This document shows positions 44,844-53,559 of a stretch of DNA of 64,000 nucleotides, one piece after another; the first letter of the stretch is position 1, and every line of letters starts with the position of its first letter. Under the pieces are notes generated by a model. The model did no database searches and was not told where the DNA came from. It was given only the letters and a program-made list of their open reading frames with translations. Position numbers and translations under genes: made by a program. The stretch spans positions 62,001 through 126,000 of the forward strand of contig DASPIL010000103.1 in assembly GCA_035629175.1 (NCBI GenBank), read 5' to 3'. Source of the DNA: Verrucomicrobiia bacterium (lineage in GTDB: Bacteria > Verrucomicrobiota > Verrucomicrobiia > Limisphaerales > DASXHY01).

Positions 44844-45929
44844 GTGATCCAGACCAAAACACGTGTTGTCGTCGGAATGAGCGGTGGAGTTGATTCCTCC
44901 GCGACCGCTGCCCTGTTGCTCGATCAGGGCTATGATGTCGTCGGCATCACCTTGAAGCTGTGGCCGCAGGACTGCGTCAACCGTGCCGAGGACAAATGCT
45001 GCGGACCGCAGGCGGTCACCGACGCGCGGGCGGTCTGCCACAAGCTGGGAATTCCGTATTATCTCATCGACGAAGCCGCGGAGTTCCAGAATCGCGTGAT
45101 CAAGTATTTTGCCGACGAATACAAGGCCGGGCGCACGCCGAATCCTTGTGTGATGTGCAACCAGAATCTCAAGTTCGGGAGGCTGATCGAGCGGGCGGAC
45201 CAATTGGGCGCGCAGTATATTGCGACCGGCCATTTTGCGCGGCTCGATCGGCGGGACGACGGGCGGGTGCTGCTGCGGCGCGGACGCGACCTGCGCAAGG
45301 ACCAGAGCTACTTCCTGTTTTCGCTTCGGCAGGAACAGCTGGCGCGGGCCATCTTCCCGTTGGGCGAAAAGACGAAGAGCGATACCCGCGATGTTGCGCG
45401 TCATTGCCAGCTCAAGACAGCTGACAAGGAGGAGAGCATGGAGATTTGTTTCGTGCCCGATAAGGATTACGGCAAGTTTCTCCGCGATTCCAAGCTCGTG
45501 GCCAATCATCGTGGCGACATCGTGAACCTTCAGGGTCAGGTGCTCGGGCAGCACGAAGGCATTGAGTTTTACACGATCGGCCAGCGCAAGGGACTTGGCC
45601 TCACGTCACCCAGGCCCCTTTACGTGGTCGAGTTGGACGCAGAGAGCAATCGCGTGGTGGTCGGCGACGAGACAGCATTGGACCAGGACGCGTTTGTTGT
45701 GGAGCGCTGCAACTGGATCCCGTTTGAAAGACTGCAAGGGCCAATCGAGGCCACCGCAAAGATTCGCTACAATCATCCTGGTGCTGCTGCGACGGTCGTG
45801 CCTCTTGATGGCGATCGTGCCGAGGTGAAGCTTCACTCGCCGCAGCGCGCCATCACACCCGGGCAGGCTGCGGTGTTTTATCAGGAAGACCTTGTTGTGG
45901 GCGGCGGCTGGATCAGACGGGGGGCGTAG
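44844..45929 (+). CDS. mnmA: tRNA 2-thiouridine(34) synthase MnmA
   Basis: A 361-residue cytosolic enzyme that thiolates the wobble uridine of Lys, Glu and Gln tRNAs. The PP-loop GMSGGVDSSA, the catalytic cysteines in NPCVMCNQNLKF and SMEICFVPDKDYG, and the RKGLGL segment are present; length is normal. The start is GTG. Its last 17 bases overlap the converging L7Ae-like gene. Confidence 0.95.
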   Translation: MIQTKTRVVVGMSGGVDSSATAALLLDQGYDVVGITLKLWPQDCVNRAEDKCCGPQAVTDARAVCHKLGIPYYLIDEAAEFQNRVIKYFADEYKAGRTPNPCVMCNQNLKFGRLIERADQLGAQYIATGHFARLDRRDDGRVLLRRGRDLRKDQSYFLFSLRQEQLARAIFPLGEKTKSDTRDVARHCQLKTADKEESMEICFVPDKDYGKFLRDSKLVANHRGDIVNLQGQVLGQHEGIEFYTIGQRKGLGLTSPRPLYVVELDAESNRVVVGDETALDQDAFVVERCNWIPFERLQGPIEATAKIRYNHPGAAATVVPLDGDRAEVKLHSPQRAITPGQAAVFYQEDLVVGGGWIRRGA

Positions 45930-46275
45930 AGTTGCCTGGATCACTATCGCGCTGCGCGGGCTTGTTGATGCGATGTTCCTTCAACTCCGCGTATAGGGAC
46001 TGCGCGAGCCCTGACTTTTGAAATCCCACCACCTTCGTGTTGCGAAGGCCGAAGTGCTTTTCCAATTCCTCGGAGGTGAAGTGTTGAACCACAGGGTAAT
46101 GCGAAAACTCTTTCAACATTTCCGCCCGGCTGTTTTCGGAAATGTCGCGGGTGATCAGGATGAAGTGGAGCCGCCCCTTGCTACGGGCAAGTGTTTCGCG
46201 GCCGATGATCAGGATCCGCGCCCGCAATACGAACGGGAACAAGCGCTCGATGGACGGCGGCTTGGCCTCGCTCAT
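45913..46275 (-). CDS. Ribosomal protein L7Ae/L30e-like RNA-binding protein
   Basis: A 120-residue protein whose core (ARILIIGRETLARSKGRLH, LILITRDISENSRAEM-type residues, NTKVVGFQKSGLAQSLY) resembles the L7Ae/L30e fold of small RNA-binding proteins such as YlxQ. A polar tail follows. The gene starts inside the end of the DEAD-box helicase gene (ATGA), so the two are co-translated and may work together on structured RNA. The family call is by pattern and may be distant. Confidence 0.65.
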   Translation of the reverse strand: MSEAKPPSIERLFPFVLRARILIIGRETLARSKGRLHFILITRDISENSRAEMLKEFSHYPVVQHFTSEELEKHFGLRNTKVVGFQKSGLAQSLYAELKEHRINKPAQRDSDPGNSTPPV

Positions 46276-48317
46276 GCCACCTTCGCCTTGACCTTGTGAC
46301 CCTTGATTGAAGCGCGATTCAACTTTGCGATGATGCTGTTTGTGTGTTCGGAATCGACATCCACAAACAGATGGCGCTCCCGCACATCAACGGTGCCAAC
46401 CACCTTCCCGGGCAAACCTGTTTCGCCTGAAACGGCGTTGACGATGTCCAGCGGCTTGATTTCCTGCGCTTCTCCGAGGTTGATCCAGAGCCGCGTTTGA
46501 TGCGCGGGTGTAGCGCGGCTTGCCTTCTTTTCCGGCTTTCCGGAGGCCTGAGGCTGCGGGGAGCGTTCCTTGCGCACCTCGGGTTCCCGGACCGATTCAA
46601 GGATTTCCCTGTCTGAGTAGGTCTTCTCCACAGGCGTCGCGGGTGCTGCGGCCTTTAGCGGTGCTGGGCTCGCAGCGGGCGCAACCGGTTGATGTTTCGG
46701 GTCGCGCGGAGGCTGCGCGGCTTTGACGGGGCGCGACATAGGCTCGGCCTTGCGGGCCATTTGGTCCCGTTGAAGATGTGCGTGCCTCATGGGCCCGCCA
46801 CTCCGATCCAGAGGTATTTCGCCTCGCAAATGGACCGGCGCGGCATCGGCTGAACGCTCGTCCCGCCGATCAAACCGTCCCCGCCGGTCATCGCGAATCC
46901 CCCGGTCGCCGCGATCCCCCCGCTCCCCGCGTTCGTTTCGGCCGCCACGATCGTTGCCTCGATCCCTCGGCCCTGCGCGTTGATCATCCTGTGGCCGTTG
47001 ATATTCCTCCTGAACCGCCTTCGCGGGAGCCGCTTCACCGCTTTGCAAGAGATGCATGAGGGCGGACGCAATGTCTGTGGAGACAAAACCTTCCTCGAGC
47101 AGCACTTCAACAAGCCTTTCGTGCCGCTTGTAATCCTCGCCGCGCAATGTGGCGCGCACTTTCTCAAGGAAAACATTCGCGCGCGCTTCCTCGACTTCAG
47201 TCACCGTCGGAATGCGCCCGCGCTGTATCTTCATGTTCGTGAAGCGCTCGATATTTCGAATCTGGAAAACCTCGCGCCCCGATGCGAACGACACGGCACG
47301 GCCACTGCGGCCAGCGCGTCCCGTTCTGCCAATCCGATGCACATAATCTTCCGCGTCGTACGGCAGGTCGTAGTTGAACACCACTTCCACGTCGTCTACA
47401 TCAATGCCGCGCGCCGCGACGTCCGTGGCCACCAGGAATTCCAATCCCGACTTGCGGAACTTGTTCATGACGCGATCCCGCATTGCCTGCGTCATGTCGC
47501 CGTGCAGCCGATCCGCCGAATACCCCTGCGCGTTCAAGTGGTCGACCAGGTCGTCCACCATCCGTTTGGTGTTGCAGAAAACGATCCCGAGCTTGAGGTC
47601 ATGGATGTCAATCAACCGCGTCAGCAACTCGAGTTTGTAGCGGCGGTCCACCTCGTAGAAAACCTGCTCCACGGTCGGAACAGTCATCGCCTTCTGTTCC
47701 ATGCGGATGCTCTGCGGGTCGCGCGAATACTTTTCAATCAGCTGCTGGATCGGCTTGGGAATCGTCGCCGAGAAGAAAACCGTCTGCCGCTCCTTGGGCG
47801 TGGATTGCAGGATCAATTCGATGTCATCGCGGAAACCCATGTTCAGCATGACATCGACTTCATCGAGGATGACCATCTTCAAACTGTCAAAGCGGAGCGT
47901 GCCGCGGCGCATGTGATCCATGATGCGGCCGGGAGTGCCGATCACAATCTGGGCGCCCTGCCTCAGGCCGTAGAACTGGCGGTCATACGACTGGCCACCG
48001 TAGATGGGCAGCGCGTGGATGCCGCGTTTGAAGGCGGCGAGTTTGTGAATCTCCTCGGACACCTGCACAGCCAGTTCGCGGGTGGGACAAAGAATCAGGG
48101 CTTGCACGGCTTTATCGCCGGGCTGGACCTTCTCGACGGCTGGAATGCCAAACGCGGCCGTTTTCCCGGATCCCGTCTGGGATTGCCCGACGACGTCGCG
48201 CCCCTGCATGAGCACGGGAATCGCTTCCGCCTGGATGGGTGAAGCCTGTTCAAAGCCGAGTTTATCGACTGCCTTCAAGATCTCGGCTGAGAGCCCGAGT
48301 TCGGAAAAAAGTTTCAT
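46272..48317 (-). CDS. deaD: DEAD-box RNA helicase (DeaD/CsdA type) with DbpA-like RNA-binding domain
   Basis: A 681-residue ATP-dependent RNA helicase for ribosome assembly or cold adaptation. The Q motif, SQTGSGKTAAFG, SATIP and HRIGRTGRAGRSG are visible; motif II reads DEVD rather than DEAD. A low-complexity Arg/Gly/Asp linker (about residues 440-500, for example GNDRGGRNERGERGDRGDRG) precedes a C-terminal DbpA-type RNA-binding domain (about 605-681). The ATG is preceded by AAGGGA at a good distance. The L7Ae-like gene overlaps its stop. Confidence 0.92.
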   Translation of the reverse strand: MKLFSELGLSAEILKAVDKLGFEQASPIQAEAIPVLMQGRDVVGQSQTGSGKTAAFGIPAVEKVQPGDKAVQALILCPTRELAVQVSEEIHKLAAFKRGIHALPIYGGQSYDRQFYGLRQGAQIVIGTPGRIMDHMRRGTLRFDSLKMVILDEVDVMLNMGFRDDIELILQSTPKERQTVFFSATIPKPIQQLIEKYSRDPQSIRMEQKAMTVPTVEQVFYEVDRRYKLELLTRLIDIHDLKLGIVFCNTKRMVDDLVDHLNAQGYSADRLHGDMTQAMRDRVMNKFRKSGLEFLVATDVAARGIDVDDVEVVFNYDLPYDAEDYVHRIGRTGRAGRSGRAVSFASGREVFQIRNIERFTNMKIQRGRIPTVTEVEEARANVFLEKVRATLRGEDYKRHERLVEVLLEEGFVSTDIASALMHLLQSGEAAPAKAVQEEYQRPQDDQRAGPRDRGNDRGGRNERGERGDRGDRGIRDDRRGRFDRRDERSADAAPVHLRGEIPLDRSGGPMRHAHLQRDQMARKAEPMSRPVKAAQPPRDPKHQPVAPAASPAPLKAAAPATPVEKTYSDREILESVREPEVRKERSPQPQASGKPEKKASRATPAHQTRLWINLGEAQEIKPLDIVNAVSGETGLPGKVVGTVDVRERHLFVDVDSEHTNSIIAKLNRASIKGHKVKAKVA

Positions 48318-48530
48318 ATGAATCCCTTAAATGAGTGCGGAAACATAGCTCGGGAGCGCGGCGAAAGAGAGGAATTTCTTAAAACTCTGTTCTGCGAAAC
48401 ACAGCGCGCTGTATTCGTGGCGCTTGAGCCTGCGCGTGGAATAAGGTGGTGGAGAATGATGATGACGCGCGCTGAGGCATTCACCGAAGCGGGATGAAGC
48501 CGCGCGCTGCAGGTCCCGCCGTTCGGGTGT

Positions 48531-50306
48531 TCACGCCGCTTCCGCGCTCGCGACGGGATGCGCTTGGGCGACAGGAAGTTCAAGGGTGAACGTGGCTCCC
48601 TTGCCGGGCCCATCGCTTACAACCCGAAGCTCGCCGCCCATTTCCTTTGCCGCATGCACGGCGCTGTGGAGGCCGAAACCGTGGCCATTCTTCTTGGTGG
48701 TGAAGCCGCGGCTGAAAATTCGGTCCATGTGTTCGGGCGGTATGCCGACGCCGTTGTCGATGACCGAAATCCTGACGCGACTTCCTGCGACGGTGGTGCG
48801 GATGATCACCCGGCGATCGCCCCGCATTGTCGCTTCGCAGGCATGTTTGGCGTTGCGGATGAGATTGACAAGAATCTGCAGGACCTGGTGCTTCTGCGTA
48901 GTCACCGCGGGCGCCTCCTGAAACTCGCGGACGACCTCGATGTGCTGGCCCGCAAGCCCGCTCCAGTTCATTCGCAATGCGTCCTCGACCAGTTCAATGG
49001 GACTGAGAACCTCCGTAACACAGGAAGTCCTGGCAAGATCCTGCTGCATCCGGACGATCTCCTTGATGTGCTCAATGTTTTTCTGCAACAACGCCAGTTC
49101 CTTCATCGCGGAGGCCTGCTCGCCAGCAAGATGCTTCGCGAGTTGTGCCAGATAACCCGGAATGAGGCGGGCCTTGCGATCCGTTGCAAAGAAGGCGGGG
49201 AGATCTGCCTCGTGGTGGGAGAGCAGATCGGCCACCTTGGCCAGATCGACCGACTTCGATTTTCCAAGGCTTTCGGCAAGGCACGCGGAGGCAATGTTGA
49301 CGCTGTTGAGAACGTTGCCGACGTTGTGCAGGACGCTGGTCGCCACCTCTGCCATTCCGGCCTGCCGGGACGAACTGAGGAGTTCCTTGTTCAGTATTTC
49401 GAGGTTCGCTTCAGCCTGTTTTCGCGCGGTGATATCCCGATGCATGCCCAAAAAATGGGTCACCATTCCAGTGGAGTCGCGCAGCGGAACGATCTGCCAT
49501 TCCGCAACGAATTCCGTCCCGTCCTTGCGGTAGTTGGTCAACTCTCCGTGGAATGACACGCCGCGGGCCAGGGTATCCTTGATGCGTTGAAGCGTGACTG
49601 GATCCGACTTCGGTCCTTCGAGGATGTGCGGCGTCTTGCCGAGCACTTCCGAGGCGTCGTAGCCGCTCATTCGAAGGAACGCCTGATTTGCAAAGAGGAC
49701 GCGCGGCCCGTGCGGATGCAATTCTGAATCGGTGATGACAATGGCCTCGGACGCCTGTTCGACCGCGGCGCCCAGAAGCCGGAGGGACTGCTTGCGTTCG
49801 GTGATGTTCCTGATGAGAACCAGGATCTGCTTTTCGAGAAGGGGAACCAGGCGCGCCTCGTAGTGCGATTCATGCCCCTTCGCAACAGCGGAATATTCAA
49901 TGCAGACCGGTTCATTGGTGGCGGCAACGTTCTGGATTGCTTCCGCGAACTTCGGCGCAACGTGCCTGAGCGGGGTGTCCTCGATCCTGCGGCTGATCCA
50001 TTCCTGGCGGTCGAAATTCAGTTCGCCGTTGATGCCTGCCTTCGCGTCGAGGATTGTCCCGCCATGGTTGAGGCGAAAAACAGGATCGGGCAGCGCATCA
50101 AACACGGCCCTCATCTGCGAATTTGCATCAAGCAGCTCCTGCGAACTCAATTCCAGCGAGTGTTCCAACAGCGCCCGATCCGCATCAAAATCCCCATAGG
50201 CTCCGTTGACGCAACTGATGAACGCGTTCCATTCGGGCGGAATTTCGAAGGCGGGTCCGAAGTGTTGCCTGAGCTGCCTCGCAAGCAGTGTGTGCAAGGT
50301 CTTCAT
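48531..50306 (-). CDS. PAS-domain histidine kinase with atypical HNVGN box
   Basis: A 591-residue soluble kinase. Two PAS-like domains are visible (AVFDALPDPVFRLNHGG, then VLFANQAFLRMSGYDASEVLG with its C-terminal HFLGMHRDITARKQAE). The kinase core has GMAEVATSVLHNVGNVLNS with likely phosphoacceptor His327 and a full ATPase domain (NLIRNAKHAC, DNGVGI, GHGFGLHSAVHA). The core closely matches that of the giant kinase at 18261-21542. The start overlaps the FIST gene stop (ATGA), so FIST and PAS are likely two sensory parts of one system. No response regulator is adjacent. Confidence 0.88.
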   Translation of the reverse strand: MKTLHTLLARQLRQHFGPAFEIPPEWNAFISCVNGAYGDFDADRALLEHSLELSSQELLDANSQMRAVFDALPDPVFRLNHGGTILDAKAGINGELNFDRQEWISRRIEDTPLRHVAPKFAEAIQNVAATNEPVCIEYSAVAKGHESHYEARLVPLLEKQILVLIRNITERKQSLRLLGAAVEQASEAIVITDSELHPHGPRVLFANQAFLRMSGYDASEVLGKTPHILEGPKSDPVTLQRIKDTLARGVSFHGELTNYRKDGTEFVAEWQIVPLRDSTGMVTHFLGMHRDITARKQAEANLEILNKELLSSSRQAGMAEVATSVLHNVGNVLNSVNIASACLAESLGKSKSVDLAKVADLLSHHEADLPAFFATDRKARLIPGYLAQLAKHLAGEQASAMKELALLQKNIEHIKEIVRMQQDLARTSCVTEVLSPIELVEDALRMNWSGLAGQHIEVVREFQEAPAVTTQKHQVLQILVNLIRNAKHACEATMRGDRRVIIRTTVAGSRVRISVIDNGVGIPPEHMDRIFSRGFTTKKNGHGFGLHSAVHAAKEMGGELRVVSDGPGKGATFTLELPVAQAHPVASAEAA

Positions 50307-51457
50307 CTTTCGGTGAGAGTCGTGATGCTCATCGTCTGGTTGTGCAGTTCGCACTTCTGTCCCGGCGCAAACGGTGAGATTTCCCCATGCGAATAAAAGC
50401 CTGTCATCACGGCTCGTGGACCGAGCACTTCGCGCACGGCGTCCACTTCCTCCTCAACCCTTTGCTTCAACACCAGCTTCCGGCCGATGCAACTGAACAG
50501 AATTGCAAGGTCGGGTTCCGTCCCGGGCGCGTCACGCGATGTTTGCGCCGCATGGGCGGCACCGTCGATCAGGCGGTCGATATTGGCTTTCATGAGGCGC
50601 GCGTAGGCGCCTCCAGGAATATCCGCCGTGAACGTCAGGCTTTGTGTCGCTTCATCCACCGCCAGGAAGGATCGAACCACAGCGTTGCCGTTGGGTGTCG
50701 AGCGAATGCTCAATGGAAAATAAAGTCCCGTTCCCGGCAATCCCCTGGCCTGGTCGCCGAGGTATCGCTTGTAAAGCGCGAGGGCGGGTTGCCCGTCCAG
50801 CTCATAAAGGACGTTTCCGCTCGACCGCGTAATGAGTCGTTCAGGGCCGAAGGAATCCCATCCCCCCAAAGACCCGAATCCCACCGTGAGCCGCCTTCCA
50901 TACAATCCGACCGCTGCAATCGTGTCTCTCGCAGGCACGCCGTCCCGGAACACCAGCGTCTCGCCCACGTGAGAACCTCCTCCAGCGAGCCCGCCCGTCA
51001 GCGTGACGCCGGGCGGAAGGTGCCGCATTGCTCCCGAAACAAACCGGCTGCCGTTGACGTTCAAACCGTCCGACAGCACAAGGACATGCGCGAGTGGATC
51101 TTCTGAGCCGTCGGGGTTGGGGATCGCGGGTGGAAGGCTTTGTGCAATTCGTTCGCCCGCGGCAAAACCTTCCCTGGCTTCGTCCAGAACGACTTGCGCG
51201 GTGCGGAATTGGGTGTGTTCAAAGCGAATGGCCGTGATGGTCACCCCTTCTTCAATCACCTGCGTTCCGCAAATTTCCGCGGCCGTCGAACAACCGAAAA
51301 TGTAAGCCTTGGGATAAAACTCATGGATCGACTGGATTAATCGAGGATCGTCCATGCGCTCGGTGGACCCGAATACAATGGCCAACTGCATGCCCGGGTC
51401 CGTTGTCTCATGAGTCCAGCCTTGGGAGGCGTTCCAGTTTCTCTGTTCGATTTTCAA
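50303..51457 (-). CDS. FIST-domain sensory protein
   Basis: A 384-residue protein with FIST N and FIST C domains (LAIVFGSTERMDDPRLI, YIFGCSTAAEICG, TLTGGLAGGGSHVGETLVF, LFSCIGRKLVLKQRVEEEV). FIST domains are thought to bind small ligands, perhaps amino acids, and usually partner with kinases or diguanylate enzymes. Here the gene overlaps a PAS kinase gene and probably feeds it a signal. There is no signal peptide or membrane segment. The start is TTG. Confidence 0.9.
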   Translation of the reverse strand: MKIEQRNWNASQGWTHETTDPGMQLAIVFGSTERMDDPRLIQSIHEFYPKAYIFGCSTAAEICGTQVIEEGVTITAIRFEHTQFRTAQVVLDEAREGFAAGERIAQSLPPAIPNPDGSEDPLAHVLVLSDGLNVNGSRFVSGAMRHLPPGVTLTGGLAGGGSHVGETLVFRDGVPARDTIAAVGLYGRRLTVGFGSLGGWDSFGPERLITRSSGNVLYELDGQPALALYKRYLGDQARGLPGTGLYFPLSIRSTPNGNAVVRSFLAVDEATQSLTFTADIPGGAYARLMKANIDRLIDGAAHAAQTSRDAPGTEPDLAILFSCIGRKLVLKQRVEEEVDAVREVLGPRAVMTGFYSHGEISPFAPGQKCELHNQTMSITTLTER

Positions 51458-51706
51458 GTGTTCACCCTGATTTCATGGCGTCGTCACGGCAGATTCGACA
51501 TTGCGCCCGACGACGCTTTGTTGCGTCGGTGATTCGATGGCAGTGCCTGATTTGCCGCCTGTGTGTGGCGACAATGCCGCTATATCGGGGGGACTGGTGT
51601 TCGCCAGCACACAGAAATTGCCAAAAGCCGACCCTAATTTAGCGGCTTCGAAGCGAGGTCCTTCAGGCCGCGATCGTTGCTGCGAAACCTCGCTGATCCG
51701 AGCGAT

Positions 51707-53443
51707 CTATTCGGCTGTTGGGCTGCGGGGAGCGGCTGTGGCGCGAAGGTGCGCTATTAAGTCGGCGTTGCCAGCGCGAACAGCGTGCTGCAGCAACAGG
51801 CCGCGAGTCTCTGCAGATCCGTCGAAGGCCAGCACCTTGTCCGCGAGCGAAATGGCCCGGGCCACATCGCCCGCGCCCGCCAATGCCTCGACCCCTCCAA
51901 TGCCCGAGTTGATCGCGAGCCTGCGCAAAGACGATTGAACGAAGTCGTTTGGCGCGCGTTCCTTCGAGTCCGTGGTGATGTGTGCATAGCGGTCAAAAAC
52001 CGCTTCGGGTCGGCCTGACGCCACGTCCTTGTAGCGCCGCGCCGCGATGAACTGCTCCCCTGCAGCGTCAATAATCATTGCGCGGGCGGGATGTCCTTCT
52101 GGAAGTTCATCAAACAACGTCAACATTCTGGAAGGCGGTCCGGTTTTTTCGTTCAGCTGGAGCAGGGTATGTACATCGTAAGGATCCGGGTTGCCGCTGA
52201 TGATCTTCTGTTCCGCTGCGTCACGGCGGGCTATCAGAGCGTCCCGGGCTGGCGCGTAATGCTTCGCCAATTCGCTCAATTGCATCAGGAGAAAACTGCT
52301 GCGCACGCCCGCGAACGCGCGGGATTGTCCAACACCTTCGTCGTAACACCATAGAAAGTGCTGCAGGGCTTCCGCGTGTTTTCCTTGTGCAGCAAGCTCT
52401 CGTCCGAGGGTGAAGCGCGCCATTGGATCGGTGCCTTTCTCCCGCTCATCGGGCTTGATTATTTGGGACGCGGCGGCGCGGGCGAGTTCCTGGTTTTCGC
52501 GCGTGAGCAGCCCGATCTCGCCCCGCAGCCGCAGCACCTCGGCGGCATCGCGACGCAGCTTTGCGAGTTCATCACTGTCTGCCTCCACGGCGGGCATTTC
52601 AGCAGACGCCGTCACAGGCGCCTCCTTTCTCACGAGTTCGTTTTCGTTGCGCAGCTCGGTGAGTTGCCTTTGTTGAACAACGACCGGCACGGCAGTGACA
52701 GCGACCAGCAGCAGCGCTGTCCCGGCAATTTTCAATTTGGTGAATGCCATAAGTTTCAAGGCGGTCTGGGTGAATAGAGGGGACGTTAATGCGAGACCCG
52801 AGCCAATTCCGGCTGCGCTGACGATCGAAGCTGCCAGTCCAGCTGGCGCGGCCTGCGGGCCGCTGGTTGAAAGCAGCGTCATGAGCGTTGCGCTTGAAAC
52901 CGTGATGCCTTCGCTTGTGAATGTGTTCCTCAGCCGGTCCAGCGCGCGGGCGACGCGTTTTTGGGCCGCGTCTTCAGAAATGCCCAGCGCGCTGCCCACC
53001 TCTCTCAGCGTTTTGTTTTCGAAGAATCGCAGCAGCAACGGCAGTCGTTCGCGCTCGGGCAGTTCCGCCAGGGCCTGGTCGAGTGCAGGGGCGATGTCCT
53101 CCCAGTGATGATCCCCTGGTGGTTCATACAAAGTTTCCATGGCAGCTTTATCCCGTGCTTGGCGTCGTCGCTCTGAGCGCAAGGCTTCACGGGCAACAAA
53201 GCGGGTGGTGCGATATAGCCAGCCTGCAAGGATCGTTCCCGAGGATAATGAGGCGGCTTTTCGGGCAAGGAGCAGAAAGGTGGTTTGAGTCACCTCCTCT
53301 GCCAGCGAGGTATCCCTGACCTGACGCAACGCGGCGCCATAAACGAGATTCACATGCCGCGTGACGAGAATCTCGAAGACCGCGTCAGACGGTACGGCAG
53401 CGTACCGTTTCAGTAGTTCGTCGTCATTGAGGCTGTTCACCAT
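51707..53443 (-). CDS. ECF sigma factor fused to a membrane-anchored, repeat-containing C-terminal region
   Basis: A 578-residue protein. Residues 1-175 are an ECF sigma factor (region 2 SLAEEVTQTTFLLLARKA; region 4 ENKTLREVGSALGISEDAAQKRVARALDRLR). Then comes a linker, a membrane segment (about 236-256), a coiled-coil (about 259-330) and a helical domain that looks TPR-like (RFTLGRELAAQGKHAEALQHF). No anti-sigma gene lies beside it, so the extension may hold the factor at the membrane and act as a built-in anti-sigma. It precedes the FIST and PAS-kinase genes, 250 bases away on the same strand. Confidence 0.85.
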   Translation of the reverse strand: MVNSLNDDELLKRYAAVPSDAVFEILVTRHVNLVYGAALRQVRDTSLAEEVTQTTFLLLARKAASLSSGTILAGWLYRTTRFVAREALRSERRRQARDKAAMETLYEPPGDHHWEDIAPALDQALAELPERERLPLLLRFFENKTLREVGSALGISEDAAQKRVARALDRLRNTFTSEGITVSSATLMTLLSTSGPQAAPAGLAASIVSAAGIGSGLALTSPLFTQTALKLMAFTKLKIAGTALLLVAVTAVPVVVQQRQLTELRNENELVRKEAPVTASAEMPAVEADSDELAKLRRDAAEVLRLRGEIGLLTRENQELARAAASQIIKPDEREKGTDPMARFTLGRELAAQGKHAEALQHFLWCYDEGVGQSRAFAGVRSSFLLMQLSELAKHYAPARDALIARRDAAEQKIISGNPDPYDVHTLLQLNEKTGPPSRMLTLFDELPEGHPARAMIIDAAGEQFIAARRYKDVASGRPEAVFDRYAHITTDSKERAPNDFVQSSLRRLAINSGIGGVEALAGAGDVARAISLADKVLAFDGSAETRGLLLQHAVRAGNADLIAHLRATAAPRSPTAE

Positions 53444-53559
53444 TCATCCAAGTCATGGCCGCATCCCGCTGAAATCCGCCACGATTTCTTGAACAGTTTT
53501 GCAACGGCCTGGCCTTCCTGCCGGTTCCGTGTTCGTGCGTCGGGCTCTGGATGGCCGGA

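Noticed and set aside
46980-48242. 420-codon plus-strand open frame opposite the DEAD-box gene
   Set aside because: All helicase motifs are on the minus strand; this frame has no recognisable domain.
48558-49556. 332-codon plus-strand open frame opposite the PAS kinase
   Set aside because: Antisense of a kinase with complete motifs; no ribosome site.
51511-51528. CGACGC-N6-GCGTCG hairpin in the gap between the ECF factor and FIST genes
   Set aside because: Six pairs with no T-run in GC-rich DNA is likely by chance.
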